DNA of 64,000 bases from contig CASIBH010000008.1 of assembly GCA_949372805.1 (NCBI GenBank), positions 38,766 to 102,765 on the forward strand, written 5' to 3'. Under the pieces are notes generated by a model that saw only the letters and a program-made list of their open reading frames with translations, had not been told where the DNA came from and did not search any database. This stretch comes from an uncultured Flavobacteriales bacterium. Its GTDB lineage: Bacteria; Bacteroidota; Bacteroidia; Flavobacteriales; BACL11. Shown here piece by piece: positions 26,691 to 40,100 of the stretch. Numbering within the stretch: position 1 is the stretch's first letter; each line of letters opens with the position of its first letter. A program made the translations under genes and the position numbers.

Positions 26691-27382
26691 AAAATATTTT
26701 TTTTTGTTTTAATTAAATCAGAAATAAAATGATACTGCTGTTCTTCGGTAACAGATGTATTGTTAAATAAGATACAGTCACTAGCTTTTATTAAAGGATT
26801 TAATTCACGGTTTTCATCATCAAAATCTCTTTCTCTTAAATTATTTAGCACCTGATCAAAAGTTAGCTCAGAATCAGTATCTTTTACTTCGTCAAATCTT
26901 CTTTGAGCCCTAATATTAATATCTGCTGTAATAAATAATTTAATCTCAGCGTTAGGCATTACTTTAGTGCCAATATCTCTGCCATCCATCACAACATTTT
27001 TATTCTTAATAATATTTTGCTGAATATTTATCAGCTTATCTCTTACCTCCTTAATTTGACTAATTTTACTTACATTTTGAGAGACTTCAAAACTTCTTAT
27101 AAATAATTCTACATTTTCTTCATTCAAAAATGTTTCTATTTTTTTATGAACTTTATTATATCTAAATACAATATCTATTTTATGAATATGCTTTCTTAAT
27201 AGATCAAGATCAATTTTATTATTTATAATAATCATATTTTTAAGACAATAATAAGTAACCGCCCTATACATTGCTCCAGAGTCGACATAAATCATTTCAA
27301 ATTTTTTTGAAATAAATTTAGCAATTGAACTTTTCCCACAAGAAGAATGTCCATCTATAGCTATATTAATTTTTGTATTCAT
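26681..27382 (-). CDS. cmk: Cytidylate kinase
   Basis: INIAIDGHSSCGKSSIAKFISKKFEMIYVDSGAMYRAVTYYCL; VVMDGRDIGTKVMPNAEIKLFITAD. Confidence 0.95.
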   Translation of the reverse strand: MNTKINIAIDGHSSCGKSSIAKFISKKFEMIYVDSGAMYRAVTYYCLKNMIIINNKIDLDLLRKHIHKIDIVFRYNKVHKKIETFLNEENVELFIRSFEVSQNVSKISQIKEVRDKLINIQQNIIKNKNVVMDGRDIGTKVMPNAEIKLFITADINIRAQRRFDEVKDTDSELTFDQVLNNLRERDFDDENRELNPLIKASDCILFNNTSVTEEQQYHFISDLIKTKKNILCK

Positions 27383-27384
27383 TT

Positions 27385-28407
27385 TTATAAGCCAAAAGTA
27401 CTAAGATTTGTACAAATACTAAAACTATTAAAGTTTCCAGAAACATGATAAGAAGACCTACTAAAATTAAATTTGAACTTTGACAAATTTAATCCGACAC
27501 CAAAAGAAAAACCATTAGCAGTAGAGAATGATGGTAATGACATATTAAATCTTTTCTGAAAATTAAGCCCACCTCTAAGAACAAATATTTGTTTAAACAA
27601 ACTTAATTCACCTCCTAAAATAAAATGTCTTAAAATCTTCTTGGCAAAGGGTTCTTCTTTTTGAATCAGTAAACCAGTTTCTATATCTGTTTGTGTTAAC
27701 AAAGAATAATCATTTGAAATATCGTATTTCTGTAAATTATGAAAAACTAAAGAATATCTAAAAGGCAAATGTTTAAGTAATTTAGAAACACCAAATTGTA
27801 ATTCAAATGGAATTATTTCATCAATTGTGGTATATGCACTTATTTTAGAACCAATATTTTTTGCCAGCAAGGTTGCAGAAAAATCTCCTTTACTATTTAA
27901 ATATGTTGTAGATATATTTGAAGTAAAAGCCGAAGATTGATAGTTTTCGTATTTAGAATTAAGGAGATTAAGACTAACACCAAAAGTAATTTTCTCATTT
28001 ATTTTTTTACCAATTCCAAGTGTGAACACTTGATCACTTGCAGAGAATTCTCCTGATTCGATTCCAATAGAGTTAGTCTGTTGAAATACCCCATAATCTA
28101 TGGAACTAATTCCTATTAAAATTGAAGCAAAATCTTTAATCTTCTTAGAATATTGGAAAGAGACTAAACTAATATCAGAAAAATAATCAACATAATTTAA
28201 TGAAAGATCATTATCATTATTTGCATTTATCAAAGAAGGTACAACAGTAGCTAAGCTAATATCATTATCAAAAATAGAAATTAGACTCCCCCCCATTGCT
28301 AAAGATCTTGGAGATAATTCTAAATTTACAAATTGGTATGCACTATTAGATTGAGAAAAGAGATATAATGGAAAAAAAAATATTATTAATAATATGTTTA
28401 TTTTCAT
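27385..28407 (-). CDS. porQ: Type IX secretion system protein PorQ
   Basis: SNSAYQFVNLELSPRSLAMGGSLISIFDNDISLATVVPSLIN; PorV/PorQ-like barrel; next to cmk as commonly seen in Bacteroidota. Confidence 0.85.
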   Translation of the reverse strand: MKINILLIIFFFPLYLFSQSNSAYQFVNLELSPRSLAMGGSLISIFDNDISLATVVPSLINANNDNDLSLNYVDYFSDISLVSFQYSKKIKDFASILIGISSIDYGVFQQTNSIGIESGEFSASDQVFTLGIGKKINEKITFGVSLNLLNSKYENYQSSAFTSNISTTYLNSKGDFSATLLAKNIGSKISAYTTIDEIIPFELQFGVSKLLKHLPFRYSLVFHNLQKYDISNDYSLLTQTDIETGLLIQKEEPFAKKILRHFILGGELSLFKQIFVLRGGLNFQKRFNMSLPSFSTANGFSFGVGLNLSKFKFNFSRSSYHVSGNFNSFSICTNLSTFGL

Positions 28408-28416
28408 TACTGAAAT

Positions 28417-30831
28417 TTAATTAATTATTGCAATATCTGTAACATCGATCATATTTTCAACATAATGAAACGTTAATCCTTTTAAATAATCATCATCTAT
28501 CATCATAATATCTTTTTTATTTTGAGAAGAAAGAATTATCTCATTAATTCCTGATCGTTTTGCAGCCAAAATCTTTTCCTTTACCCCTCCAACTGGCAAT
28601 ACTTTTCCTCTTAAAGTAATTTCTCCAGTCATTGCAACTTTAGATTTAACTTTTTTGCCAGAAAAAACAGAAACTAATGAAGTAAACATTGTTATTCCAG
28701 CAGAAGGACCATCCTTAGGAGTGGCACCTTCAGGAACATGAATATGAACATTCATTTCTTCAAAAATCTTAGCATCAATATTATAATCAGCTGCATGAGA
28801 CTTTAAATATTCTAAGGCAATAATGGCAGATTCCTTCATTATTTTACCAATATTTCCAGTGATTGTTAAAACACCTTTTCCTTTACTCAAACTACTTTCA
28901 ATAAAAAGTATATCCCCACCAACGCTTGTCCAGGCAAGTCCAGTAACAACTCCAGTGATCGAATTATCTAAAAAGCTATCTCTATCAAATTTTGGAGGAC
29001 CTAATACTACCTCAACAATTTCATTGGTTACAGTTATTTCATAATCTTGCTCCATAGCAATAGATTTTGCAGCATACCTAATCATTTTACTAATCATTTT
29101 CTCTAATCCTCTCACTCCAGATTCTCGTGTATATTGATCAACAATTTTCTCTAAAACTTTTTCAGAAATAATTAGATGCTTATCTTTAAGACCATGACTT
29201 AGTAATTGTTTGGGCAAAAGATGTTTTTGGGCAATCTTTACTTTTTCTTCAACTGTATAGCCAGTAATTTCTATTATCTCCATTCTGTCCCTTAAAGCAG
29301 GCTGAATACTAGATAAAGAATTTGCTGTAGCAACAAATAAAACTTTAGACAAATCATAGTCCAGCTCTAAATAATTATCATGGAATTGCTCATTTTGCTC
29401 TGGATCTAACACTTCTAATAATGCAGATGATGGATCTCCATGACTATCTCTTGTAACTTTATCAATTTCATCAAGAACAAAAACAGGATTTGATGATTCT
29501 GCTTTTTTTATAGCCTTAATAATTCTTCCGGGCATTGCTCCAATATACGTTCTTCTATGCCCTCTAATCTCAGATTCATCTCTTAAGCCTCCAAGCGATA
29601 CTCTTTCGTATTTTCTACCTAAAGCTTCTGCAATTGACTTACCAAGAGAAGTTTTACCAACCCCAGGAGGACCATATAAACATAAGATTGGAGATTTCAT
29701 ATCTCCTTTTAATTTTAAAACAGCTAAATGTTCTATAATTCTTTTTTTAACTTCTTCTAATCCAAAATGATCTCTATTTAAAACTTCATTTGCTTTTTTG
29801 AGATCAAAATTATCTTTAGTATAATCATCCCATGGCAGCTCTAATATAAGCTCAATGAAATTTCTTTGAACACCATAGTCTGACATAGAAGGATTCATCC
29901 TCTCTAACTTCTTTAACTCTTTACTAAATGCCTCTTTAATTTTTGAAGACCATTTCTTTTTTGAAGCTTGGTTTCTCATCTCTTCAATTTCTTTAGCTGA
30001 GCCTGACCCTCCTAATTCTTCTTGAATTGCTTTCATCTGTTGATTAAGAAAATACTCTCTTTGCTGCTGATCTAAATCCGTTCTAACTTTAGATTGAATC
30101 TCATTTTTCATCTCCAACATTTGCAATTCTTTAGTCAAAAGCTCTAGAACGCGAGTAGATCTTTTGTCAATATCAAGTTCTTCTAAAAGAGATTGTTTTT
30201 CTTTTAAACTTATGTTCATATTTGAGGAAACAAAATTGATAACAAAAGAGGAACTTTTAATGTTTTTAATTGCAATAGAGGCCTCGGATGGAATTGTAGG
30301 AGATTCTTCTATGATTCTTAGAGCTAAATCTTTTATTGATGAAACAATAGCATCAAAATCTTTATTGGATGATTTTTTTTCTGAATAATCATTAACTTTA
30401 GCTTTGAAATAAGGAGCTTCTTGAACAACTTCATTAATTTCAAAACGTTTTCTACCTTGAATAACTGCCGTTATGTTTCCATCGGGCATTTTAAGCATTT
30501 TTAATATTTGAGCTACTGTACCAATAGAATTTAAATCGCTTTTAGTAGGACTTTCAACACTTGAGTCTTTTTGAGATAATACACCAATTAATTTATTTGC
30601 CTTTTCAGCATCCTTAATTAACTGAATAGATTTCTCTCTAGCTATAGTTATAGGAATGATTACTCCGGGAAATAAAACAGTATTCTTTAATGGAAGAATA
30701 GGTAATATTTCAGGATTCTTTTCATTATCAATTTTTTTTTCATCCTCATCACTCATTAACGGAAAGAACTCAGTGTCCTCATTTATGACATCTGACAACA
30801 TAATATTATTGAAAGCAAATTTTTTATTCAT
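28417..30831 (-). CDS. lon: Endopeptidase La (Lon protease)
   Basis: LPILPLKNTVLFPGVIIPI; LYGPPGVGKTSLGKSIAEAL; protease KDGPSAGITMFTSL. Confidence 0.98.
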   Translation of the reverse strand: MNKKFAFNNIMLSDVINEDTEFFPLMSDEDEKKIDNEKNPEILPILPLKNTVLFPGVIIPITIAREKSIQLIKDAEKANKLIGVLSQKDSSVESPTKSDLNSIGTVAQILKMLKMPDGNITAVIQGRKRFEINEVVQEAPYFKAKVNDYSEKKSSNKDFDAIVSSIKDLALRIIEESPTIPSEASIAIKNIKSSSFVINFVSSNMNISLKEKQSLLEELDIDKRSTRVLELLTKELQMLEMKNEIQSKVRTDLDQQQREYFLNQQMKAIQEELGGSGSAKEIEEMRNQASKKKWSSKIKEAFSKELKKLERMNPSMSDYGVQRNFIELILELPWDDYTKDNFDLKKANEVLNRDHFGLEEVKKRIIEHLAVLKLKGDMKSPILCLYGPPGVGKTSLGKSIAEALGRKYERVSLGGLRDESEIRGHRRTYIGAMPGRIIKAIKKAESSNPVFVLDEIDKVTRDSHGDPSSALLEVLDPEQNEQFHDNYLELDYDLSKVLFVATANSLSSIQPALRDRMEIIEITGYTVEEKVKIAQKHLLPKQLLSHGLKDKHLIISEKVLEKIVDQYTRESGVRGLEKMISKMIRYAAKSIAMEQDYEITVTNEIVEVVLGPPKFDRDSFLDNSITGVVTGLAWTSVGGDILFIESSLSKGKGVLTITGNIGKIMKESAIIALEYLKSHAADYNIDAKIFEEMNVHIHVPEGATPKDGPSAGITMFTSLVSVFSGKKVKSKVAMTGEITLRGKVLPVGGVKEKILAAKRSGINEIILSSQNKKDIMMIDDDYLKGLTFHYVENMIDVTDIAIIN

Positions 30832-30899
30832 ATTTTCTTATTTCTACAAAAGGTAAATACAACTTCTATGCCAATGCTTCAGGAAAGACTTAATGGCAG

Positions 30900-32057
30900 T
30901 TATTTTTCATTACGATAACGTTTTGTCATACTATAAACGTTGTCTAATAGATTTTGTTCTGTATTATCTAACATTAGTGATCTCCTTTTAAAAACCTTTT
31001 TAGCAGTTTCAAAAAATTTATTTTTATTATGAATAGAAAATCCTATAGCTCCTCCCCAACTAAAAGAAGGAATGAAATTTCTAGGAAATCCTGCTCCGAA
31101 TATATTCACACCTACTCCAACAATTGTTCCTGTATTAAACATAGTATTAATACCACATTTTGAGTGATCTCCCATAATTAAGCCACAAAACTGAAGCTTA
31201 GTTGATTCAAAACTTTCATTTTCATATGACCACAACTTTACATCTTCATAGTTATTTTTAAGATTAGAATTATTTGAATCTGCACCTAAATTACACCACT
31301 CTCCAATTATTGAATTTCCTAAAAAACCATCATGAGCTTTGGATGAAAAACCAAAAAAAACTGAATTATTAATTTCTCCTCCAACTTTACAATGAGGTCC
31401 AATAGAAGTAGGGCCATAAATTTTAGCTCCCATTTTAACAACAGAGTTATCTCCGAGACTAAATGGACCTCTAATAATAGAACCTTCCATGATTTCAGAG
31501 TTTTTACCAATATAAATGGGGCCTGTTTTTGAATTAAGAATACAACATGAGATTTTAGCTCCTTTTTCAATAAAAATATTATTACCTATCAAAGTATTTG
31601 AATCATCAAGTTTTGCAGATTTCTTTTCTTTAGTCAGTAATTCAAAATCATTTTTTATTTGATTATTCATCTTATAAAAGAGATCAACATTTTTTTCTAA
31701 AGACGAGATATTAGTGTTTGATTTTATAAAATGAATTTTTTCTAAATTAAAATCGCTATTTCTAAATGCAATTACAAAATCATTATAAATTAAACCTTCT
31801 CCATCTCTTAAATTATTTAATTCAATAATTAAATCATCACTGGGTAAAACCTGTGAATCAATCCATAAATTATCATTGGATATATTAAGATGAAATTTAT
31901 TCTGCAAATAATCTTCAGTCTTAACTGAAATATCATTATAATAATATGCCCATTTTTCTTTTATAGTAAGAATACCATATCTGAAACCTGAAATTGGCCG
32001 TGTAAAACTAAGAGGGAAATATTTCTTTTGGTTTGAATCAAATAAAACTATATTCAT
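30900..32057 (-). CDS. Putative sugar nucleotidyltransferase, GlmU family (hexapeptide-repeat C-terminus)
   Basis: MNIVLFDSNQKKYFPLSFTRPISGFRYGILTIKEKW; beta-helix IYIGKNSEIMEGSIIRGPFSLGDNSVVKMGAKIYGPTSIGPHCKVGGEI. Confidence 0.85.
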   Translation of the reverse strand: MNIVLFDSNQKKYFPLSFTRPISGFRYGILTIKEKWAYYYNDISVKTEDYLQNKFHLNISNDNLWIDSQVLPSDDLIIELNNLRDGEGLIYNDFVIAFRNSDFNLEKIHFIKSNTNISSLEKNVDLFYKMNNQIKNDFELLTKEKKSAKLDDSNTLIGNNIFIEKGAKISCCILNSKTGPIYIGKNSEIMEGSIIRGPFSLGDNSVVKMGAKIYGPTSIGPHCKVGGEINNSVFFGFSSKAHDGFLGNSIIGEWCNLGADSNNSNLKNNYEDVKLWSYENESFESTKLQFCGLIMGDHSKCGINTMFNTGTIVGVGVNIFGAGFPRNFIPSFSWGGAIGFSIHNKNKFFETAKKVFKRRSLMLDNTEQNLLDNVYSMTKRYRNEK

Positions 32058-32086
32058 AAAATTATTTTAAACAAATTTAAATAAAA

Positions 32087-32112
32087 AAACCTCATACAAT
32101 CGCATGAGGTTT
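32087..32112 (-). terminator. Rho-independent terminator downstream of rpmE2
   Basis: AAACCTCAT-acaatcgc-ATGAGGTTT; minus strand ends in a GGTTTTTTT-like tract. Confidence 0.8.
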
Positions 32113-32136
32113 ATATTACTTAGAACAAAGTAAAAT

Positions 32137-32391
32137 TTACTTTTTTAATTTGTTGTATTTGTTTTTAAATTTATCAATACGTCCAGCAGTATCAATCATT
32201 TTAGATTTTCCAGTATAGAAAGGATGTGAATCAGAAGATATTTCCATCTTGATTAATGGATACTCATTTCCGTCTTCCCATTTAACAGTTTCTTTAGATT
32301 CAGCGCAAGACTTAGTTAAAATTGCAAAGTCAGTAGACAGGTCTTTAAAAACACAAAGTCTATAATTTTCTGGGTGTATTCCTTTTCTCAT
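32137..32391 (-). CDS. rpmE2: 50S ribosomal protein L31 type B
   Basis: [79 protein letters not shown]. Confidence 0.97.
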   Translation of the reverse strand: MRKGIHPENYRLCVFKDLSTDFAILTKSCAESKETVKWEDGNEYPLIKMEISSDSHPFYTGKSKMIDTAGRIDKFKNKYNKLKK

Positions 32392-32410
32392 GATATTAAA
32401 ATTTGGATTG

Positions 32411-32441
32411 CAAAATTAACAAGTTTTATTAAACTAGCAAA
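32411..32441 (-). promoter_or_regulatory. Bacteroidota-type promoter of rpmE2: TTTG-N19-TAATTTTG
   Basis: Minus strand TTTG (32441-32438), 19 nt, TAATTTTG (32418-32411); matches the -33/-7 consensus spacing. Confidence 0.65.
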
Positions 32442-32459
32442 TTAGATATCTGTTTTTTA

Positions 32460-33392
32460 TTAATTTAAATCTGTAAGTAAATTATTTGTTTTTGTTACAG
32501 CTTCAGCTGACGCTTTTAAATTTGACAATTCACTTTCCGAAAGATCAACCTCAACAATTTTTTCAATACCGTTTTTACCAAGAATTACAGGTACACCGAT
32601 ACATATATCGTTTAAACCATATTCACCATCTAACATTGTTGAACAAGGAAACATTTTTTTCTGATCACAAGCAATTGCTTGAACAAGTGAAGAAACAGCA
32701 GCGCCGGGAGCATACCAAGCAGAAGTTCCTAGCATGCCAGTAAGAGTAGCCCCTCCAACCTTTGTGTCATTGAGTACTTTTTCTAGTCTTTCTTCTGAAA
32801 TTAATTCAGTTACTCTAATACTATTTCTTGTTGCAATTCTTATTAGGGGAATCATTCCTTTATCTGAATGACCACCTATTACCATGCCATCAACATCTGA
32901 AATTGGACATTCTAAAGCCTCGCTTAATCTATATTTGAATCTTGCACTATCGAGAGCACCTCCCATACCAATAATTCTATTTTTCGGAAGCCCTGTAACC
33001 TTGTGAGTTAAATACGTCATGGTATCCATTGGGTTACTAACAATTATTAAAATAATATTAGGAGATTGCTGTATTAACTGTTGAGATACTGATTTTACAA
33101 TTCCAGCATTAATACCTATTAATTCCTCTCTAGTCATTCCAGGTTTTCTAGGGATTCCACTTGTGATAACGGCAATATCACTATTAGAAGTTTTCGAATA
33201 ATCATTTGTACTTCCAGTTATTCTTGTATCAAAACTATTTAATGATGCTGTTTGCATCAAATCCATTGCCTTTCCTTCAGCAAAATTTTCTTTAATATCA
33301 ACAAGAACAATATCTGAGGCAAAATTTTTCATTGCAATATATTCTGCACAACTAGCTCCTACGGCTCCCGCTCCAACAACTGTAACTTTCAT
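32460..33392 (-). CDS. mdh: Malate dehydrogenase
   Basis: MKVTVVGAGAVGASCAEYIA; AVITSGIPRKPGMTREELIGINAGIVKSV; VSNPMDTMTYL; GGHSDKGMIPL. Confidence 0.97.
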   Translation of the reverse strand: MKVTVVGAGAVGASCAEYIAMKNFASDIVLVDIKENFAEGKAMDLMQTASLNSFDTRITGSTNDYSKTSNSDIAVITSGIPRKPGMTREELIGINAGIVKSVSQQLIQQSPNIILIIVSNPMDTMTYLTHKVTGLPKNRIIGMGGALDSARFKYRLSEALECPISDVDGMVIGGHSDKGMIPLIRIATRNSIRVTELISEERLEKVLNDTKVGGATLTGMLGTSAWYAPGAAVSSLVQAIACDQKKMFPCSTMLDGEYGLNDICIGVPVILGKNGIEKIVEVDLSESELSNLKASAEAVTKTNNLLTDLN

Positions 33393-33449
33393 TTTTATAT
33401 ATAATTTTTATTAATAATAATTAACCAACTAATTAGTTAATCTATTTTT

Positions 33450-35408
<1,959 letters not shown>

Positions 35409-35425
35409 TTAATTGTATGTTATAA

Positions 35426-35433
35426 CAAATATA
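35426..35433 (-). promoter_or_regulatory. -7-like box TATATTTG upstream of gyrB
   Basis: Minus strand AATTGTATATTTG, 23 nt upstream of ATG 35402. Confidence 0.45.
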
Positions 35434-35507
35434 CAATTATACATTCTTTTAAATATGAAAATTAACGATGAAAAGCACTTAGATTTTTCAACAAAAGTTG
35501 ATAACTT

Positions 35508-37172
35508 TTAGAAAGAATATTTCAACCCAAATAAGACATTAAATCCATAATCAAAATAACCATGAAAAAGTTCATTTTTTTGTCCTGTTATATTATTTAA
35601 ATCAAAATTAAATGATAATTTTTTTGAATAATTATAGCTTAAGATTAAATCGAAGTCAAGGTAATCTTCAAGCTCAACAAATATTTCAGATGGATAAATT
35701 AATAAATTTGTCTCTGTTAGCGTACTTCTACCAGACATAAAGCTAATATTTGGTGATATTTTTAACTTATCTCTTAAAGAAATGGGAATTGATAATGAAG
35801 AAATAAATTTAGGGTAATAAGGAAGATGCTCATCAAAATAATTAAAGTAATTTACTTCAAAATCAAGAGCAATAACACTTCCAATTTCATTGAAATAATG
35901 TAATGATGCATACAGCTGATTTACATCTTTATATTGGGCAATAAATCTTTGAATAGAAGAAATATTTTGTCTTTTAAAATATAAAATATTATTAATCTTT
36001 GAAAATGAAGTATTCAAAACAATATATTGATTTTTGGATAAATGATTTTTCATTAAAAAATAAACCTCTTTAGAAAAAGTTTTTTTCAATTCCTGACTAA
36101 AAATACCATCATCAGAAATCTGCTGATTAGTTCCAAATGAATGGATAAATTGATTGTCTTCACTTAATGTGCGCAAAGAATTTCTTTTATTACAATCTCT
36201 CAAACCAAATTGTAAAAAGACAAAATCATTTACTAGTTCTTTTGAAAATTGAATGTGCGGAAAAATAGAAATCTCAGTATCTAGAGTGTCATCTTGATAC
36301 TCTAGATTAAGACCTAAATCAATTTTAAAACCATACTTATCAATTCTCGTTGAAGGATAAAATATGAATTCCTTCACATCCAAACTTCTCCTTCCAAAAG
36401 CAATCTCATCTCTAGAATAATTTAAATAATTATTAAAACCTAGAAAACATCTAATAAGATTATCAGTATTTTTTCTTTCTAATAAACTTCTGAAATGAAT
36501 ATGATTTTCAGACATTTCATTTAAGTCAGAGATATAAAAGGAAGTATTGTGTTTAAAGCCATTAGAAAATGGCCTTTTTGAAAACGCATTAAAAGATATC
36601 TTAGAATACCTAAATTCATTCTTAAAATTAAATATTGAAACATCTCTATCATAAGTCATGTTAATAGAAATAACATTATTAGGCTTAAAAAACTTTAAAA
36701 AACCATAAACACTTTGATTAGTATTCTCAATCTTGTGATTACTCGATGTAATTGGGCTAGACAGGGCAAAGGCTTTATAACTATTTTGATTATGAGTTAA
36801 TGACAAACCGTAGAAAATAGATTTTGAATGTTTTTGATTAAATGAAAATTGTCCATTACTTTGAGATAATGTCCCTATGCGTAAATCTATCTTGTAATTT
36901 AAAAAATCTTTAGCTCTATCATGCTTAATTTTTGCAGGATTAATTTCTCTTATTAAATATGGAGAATAAAACAAAGTGTTAATATAAGAGTAATTTTGAG
37001 ATTTATCAATTTTTGTAGTATCGCTAAACGAAGCTTGTTTATTAATTTTAACAGCATCAGGAATTTCAGGCTTAAATCCTTCTATAACTATTATTTCTGT
37101 TGTATTAAGATCTTGAGCAAATATTGGATTAAAAAACGCAAAAAAACATAGAGTAAAAAGTATTTTTTTCAT
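35508..37172 (-). CDS. Outer-membrane beta-barrel protein of unknown function (TonB-receptor-like barrel without plug)
   Basis: Signal peptide; conserved-looking N-terminal VIEGFKPEIPDAVKINKQASFSDTTKID; amphipathic beta-strand alternation; ends in aromatic ...GFNVLFGLKYSF. Confidence 0.7.
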   Translation of the reverse strand: MKKILFTLCFFAFFNPIFAQDLNTTEIIVIEGFKPEIPDAVKINKQASFSDTTKIDKSQNYSYINTLFYSPYLIREINPAKIKHDRAKDFLNYKIDLRIGTLSQSNGQFSFNQKHSKSIFYGLSLTHNQNSYKAFALSSPITSSNHKIENTNQSVYGFLKFFKPNNVISINMTYDRDVSIFNFKNEFRYSKISFNAFSKRPFSNGFKHNTSFYISDLNEMSENHIHFRSLLERKNTDNLIRCFLGFNNYLNYSRDEIAFGRRSLDVKEFIFYPSTRIDKYGFKIDLGLNLEYQDDTLDTEISIFPHIQFSKELVNDFVFLQFGLRDCNKRNSLRTLSEDNQFIHSFGTNQQISDDGIFSQELKKTFSKEVYFLMKNHLSKNQYIVLNTSFSKINNILYFKRQNISSIQRFIAQYKDVNQLYASLHYFNEIGSVIALDFEVNYFNYFDEHLPYYPKFISSLSIPISLRDKLKISPNISFMSGRSTLTETNLLIYPSEIFVELEDYLDFDLILSYNYSKKLSFNFDLNNITGQKNELFHGYFDYGFNVLFGLKYSF

Positions 37173-37177
37173 ATTAT

Positions 37178-40100
37178 TTAATATTCTTCATTTTCTAATT
37201 CATCTTCAAAAATCACTTCATAGTCTAAATTTAGGTCTAGGAATTCACTTATTTTGTCATCAACAACTGAATTTAAAATAAGCTCTTTCTCTAAAATTTT
37301 CTCCCTCTTTTTTTGCGCTAATAATTTAAGCTCTATTCCATTATGATTTTCAATAACACTCTCCAAAGTTGCTTTAGCTTGGAAAAAATCATTTTTCAAA
37401 ATATAAATGTCAGATAACAAAATAAAAGCTTTAGCAATAAAATAATCATTGGAATAATTCTCAGCTAATTCAAAAATCATCTTTTCAGCTAATTCTAAAT
37501 CATCATCCAAAAAAGTAAGATAAGAAAGCATATACTTAGCTTCAGCAGCCTCACTACCTAAATTAACATCTAAAACAATTTTGTAATTTACCCTTACTTT
37601 TAAATAATTTCCTCTAACAAATTCTTCTCTAGCAATTATTGTATTAGCTGTAGAGATTAGCCAATTATCATTTTTATCTAAATTCAATACCTTTTGAGCG
37701 TAAATAAAAGCACTCTGATTTTTTAAAAAATTAAAACCATACATTAGTCTTATAACAGCCTCTCGTCTTAAACTATTTGTGGAGGCAACGCTTTCTAAGG
37801 CTAAATAGAACAAGTTTGAAGAGGAATACTCTTTCAATCTATATTTATAGCGTGCAGAAAACACTAATGCGTCTTCTAAATATTCTTTTGAATTACTTTT
37901 AATAATATTTTCATAATATAAAAAGGCATTTGAAGAATCTAAAAGTCTTCTATAACTTTCTGCTAAAAAGTAATAAGCTTGATTTACAAAAACACCATTA
38001 TAATCAACATTAGAGTTTTGACTTTTAGAGAAATCATTTAAATACTTGAGAAAATTATCGCGAGCATAAACATATTCTCCTTCTGAAAACTTAATAAAAG
38101 CTGCATTATAAGATAATGAATCAATTTCTGATTTTTTAACATTAAAATTAGGAAGTGAATTTATGAGATTAACATATTGATCTACTTGAGCATTTGCAAC
38201 ATAAATTGACTGAATTCCAAGCAATGCCTGCTTAAAGTACTTTGTTTTAGAAAAATTTTCTATAACGAATGTGTAGTCATCTATTGCTAAATCTGTTTTG
38301 TTATTATTAAAATTAATAATGCCACGCCCTAGATGAGATTCTGCTCTAAGATTCAAATCTTTTGAGTTTAACAAAACACTATCGTAGTATGAAATAGCAA
38401 GCTTAAAATCATTATTATTTTTAAAATGATTTGCTAAATCAAATAATGCGTTATCATAATAAGGAGAATGAGGGAACTCTTGAACCAACCGTTTAAGCAT
38501 CCTTAATTTTTTAGATTTTTGGTTAATTAAAGATAAGCATAATGAACGGTTATATAACGCGTAATCTAAATCAAACAAATTTAATTTAACTGATTTTTCA
38601 TAATATTTTTGGGACAATAAAAATTCATTTTGCATATAAAAACCATCGGCAATTCTAAGAAGAGCATCGTTTTGCATAGTTGAATCTTTATTATCTTTAA
38701 TAAAACTTCTGAAAAGAGAATTTGCATCTTTAAATTCCTTAGTTTGAAAATAACAATATGCAAGATTATACTTAGCACTACTAATATAAGAAGATAACTT
38801 ATCGCTATAGCCTATTTTTTTGTAAATACTTTTTGCTTTTTCAAAATTGTCAAGCATATAATAAGCATCTGCCATCCAAAAATTAGATAAATAATAAATA
38901 TCTAAATTAATTTGAAACTGATTTGACTGCTTAAAATAGTCAATTGCATTTTTGTAATTTGAATTATTAAATTCATTTATAGCTAAAAAATATGATAACT
39001 CTTGCATTATTGTTTTCTGCTCATTGTTAAGACTTCCAAGAGCCTTCAAGCCATTATAAGCTTGCAAATAATTACTTGTCCCCCTAAGCACATTTGCCAT
39101 TAGAGTTTGAACAGTATCTATTTTCTGATTTGAATCAGATTCATTGATAAATTTTTTAAATATTTCTAAAGTATTGCTATAGGGAAGATCAAGCTCATAT
39201 GATAATTTAGCATAATTAAACATAGCATCATCCCTTAAATTAGAATTGACATTAAATTGTGATGATTTTTTAAAAGCATTTAATGAATATTTTTTATTAT
39301 TAATATTTAAATAAGATACTCCTAAATAATAAGAAGATATTTGATCTAATGTATCGTTTTGCCCAAGAGATTTCTCAAAAAACTTAACTGCATTAGCATG
39401 ATCTAAACTCTTGAAGTAAGAAAAAGCTAGCATGTAGTAATCTTGCTTTGCAAACGAATTATTATTTGAAAAGTAAAGATTAAAATATTTTATTGCACTC
39501 TCATAATTCTTTAAATGATAAAATGATTCAGCCAATAATCTATTAACCTCTGCAATTCTTGAAGGAACAATATTATCAACTTTAGACTCAAGAAATAAGA
39601 TTAATTTCTGATACTCTTTTTTTTGATAATATATCTGTGCAATATAATATGGTATTATATCAGAAAACTTTGTTTTCCCATCTAATTTAAGAAACCATTC
39701 TAAAGAAGAACTAAAATCTTTATTTTGATATGCTATGTGTGCGTAATAATAACGTGCAGCTGGAACACAAGAACTAGAACCGTTTAATAATTTTTTAAAA
39801 AATAATTTTGACTTAGATAAAGAATCTGATGCAAAATAAGAGTAAGCAAGGTTGAAAATTTGGGAGTCACTTAAACCACTGAGCTCATTAGAATAGTAAC
39901 TAATAGACTTTAAATATTTTTTATTTCTAAAATTAATTTCTGCAAGGGCAATATTAGCATTATGATTTAAAATAGATTCAGGAAAATCAAGAATCAGCTT
40001 TTCATATAAAAACTCTGCATCATTTAGAAATAATATTTTAGAGCATTCTGCATTATAAAAAAGAGCTTGATCAGTGTTAATCTTTTCAAAATATGATTGT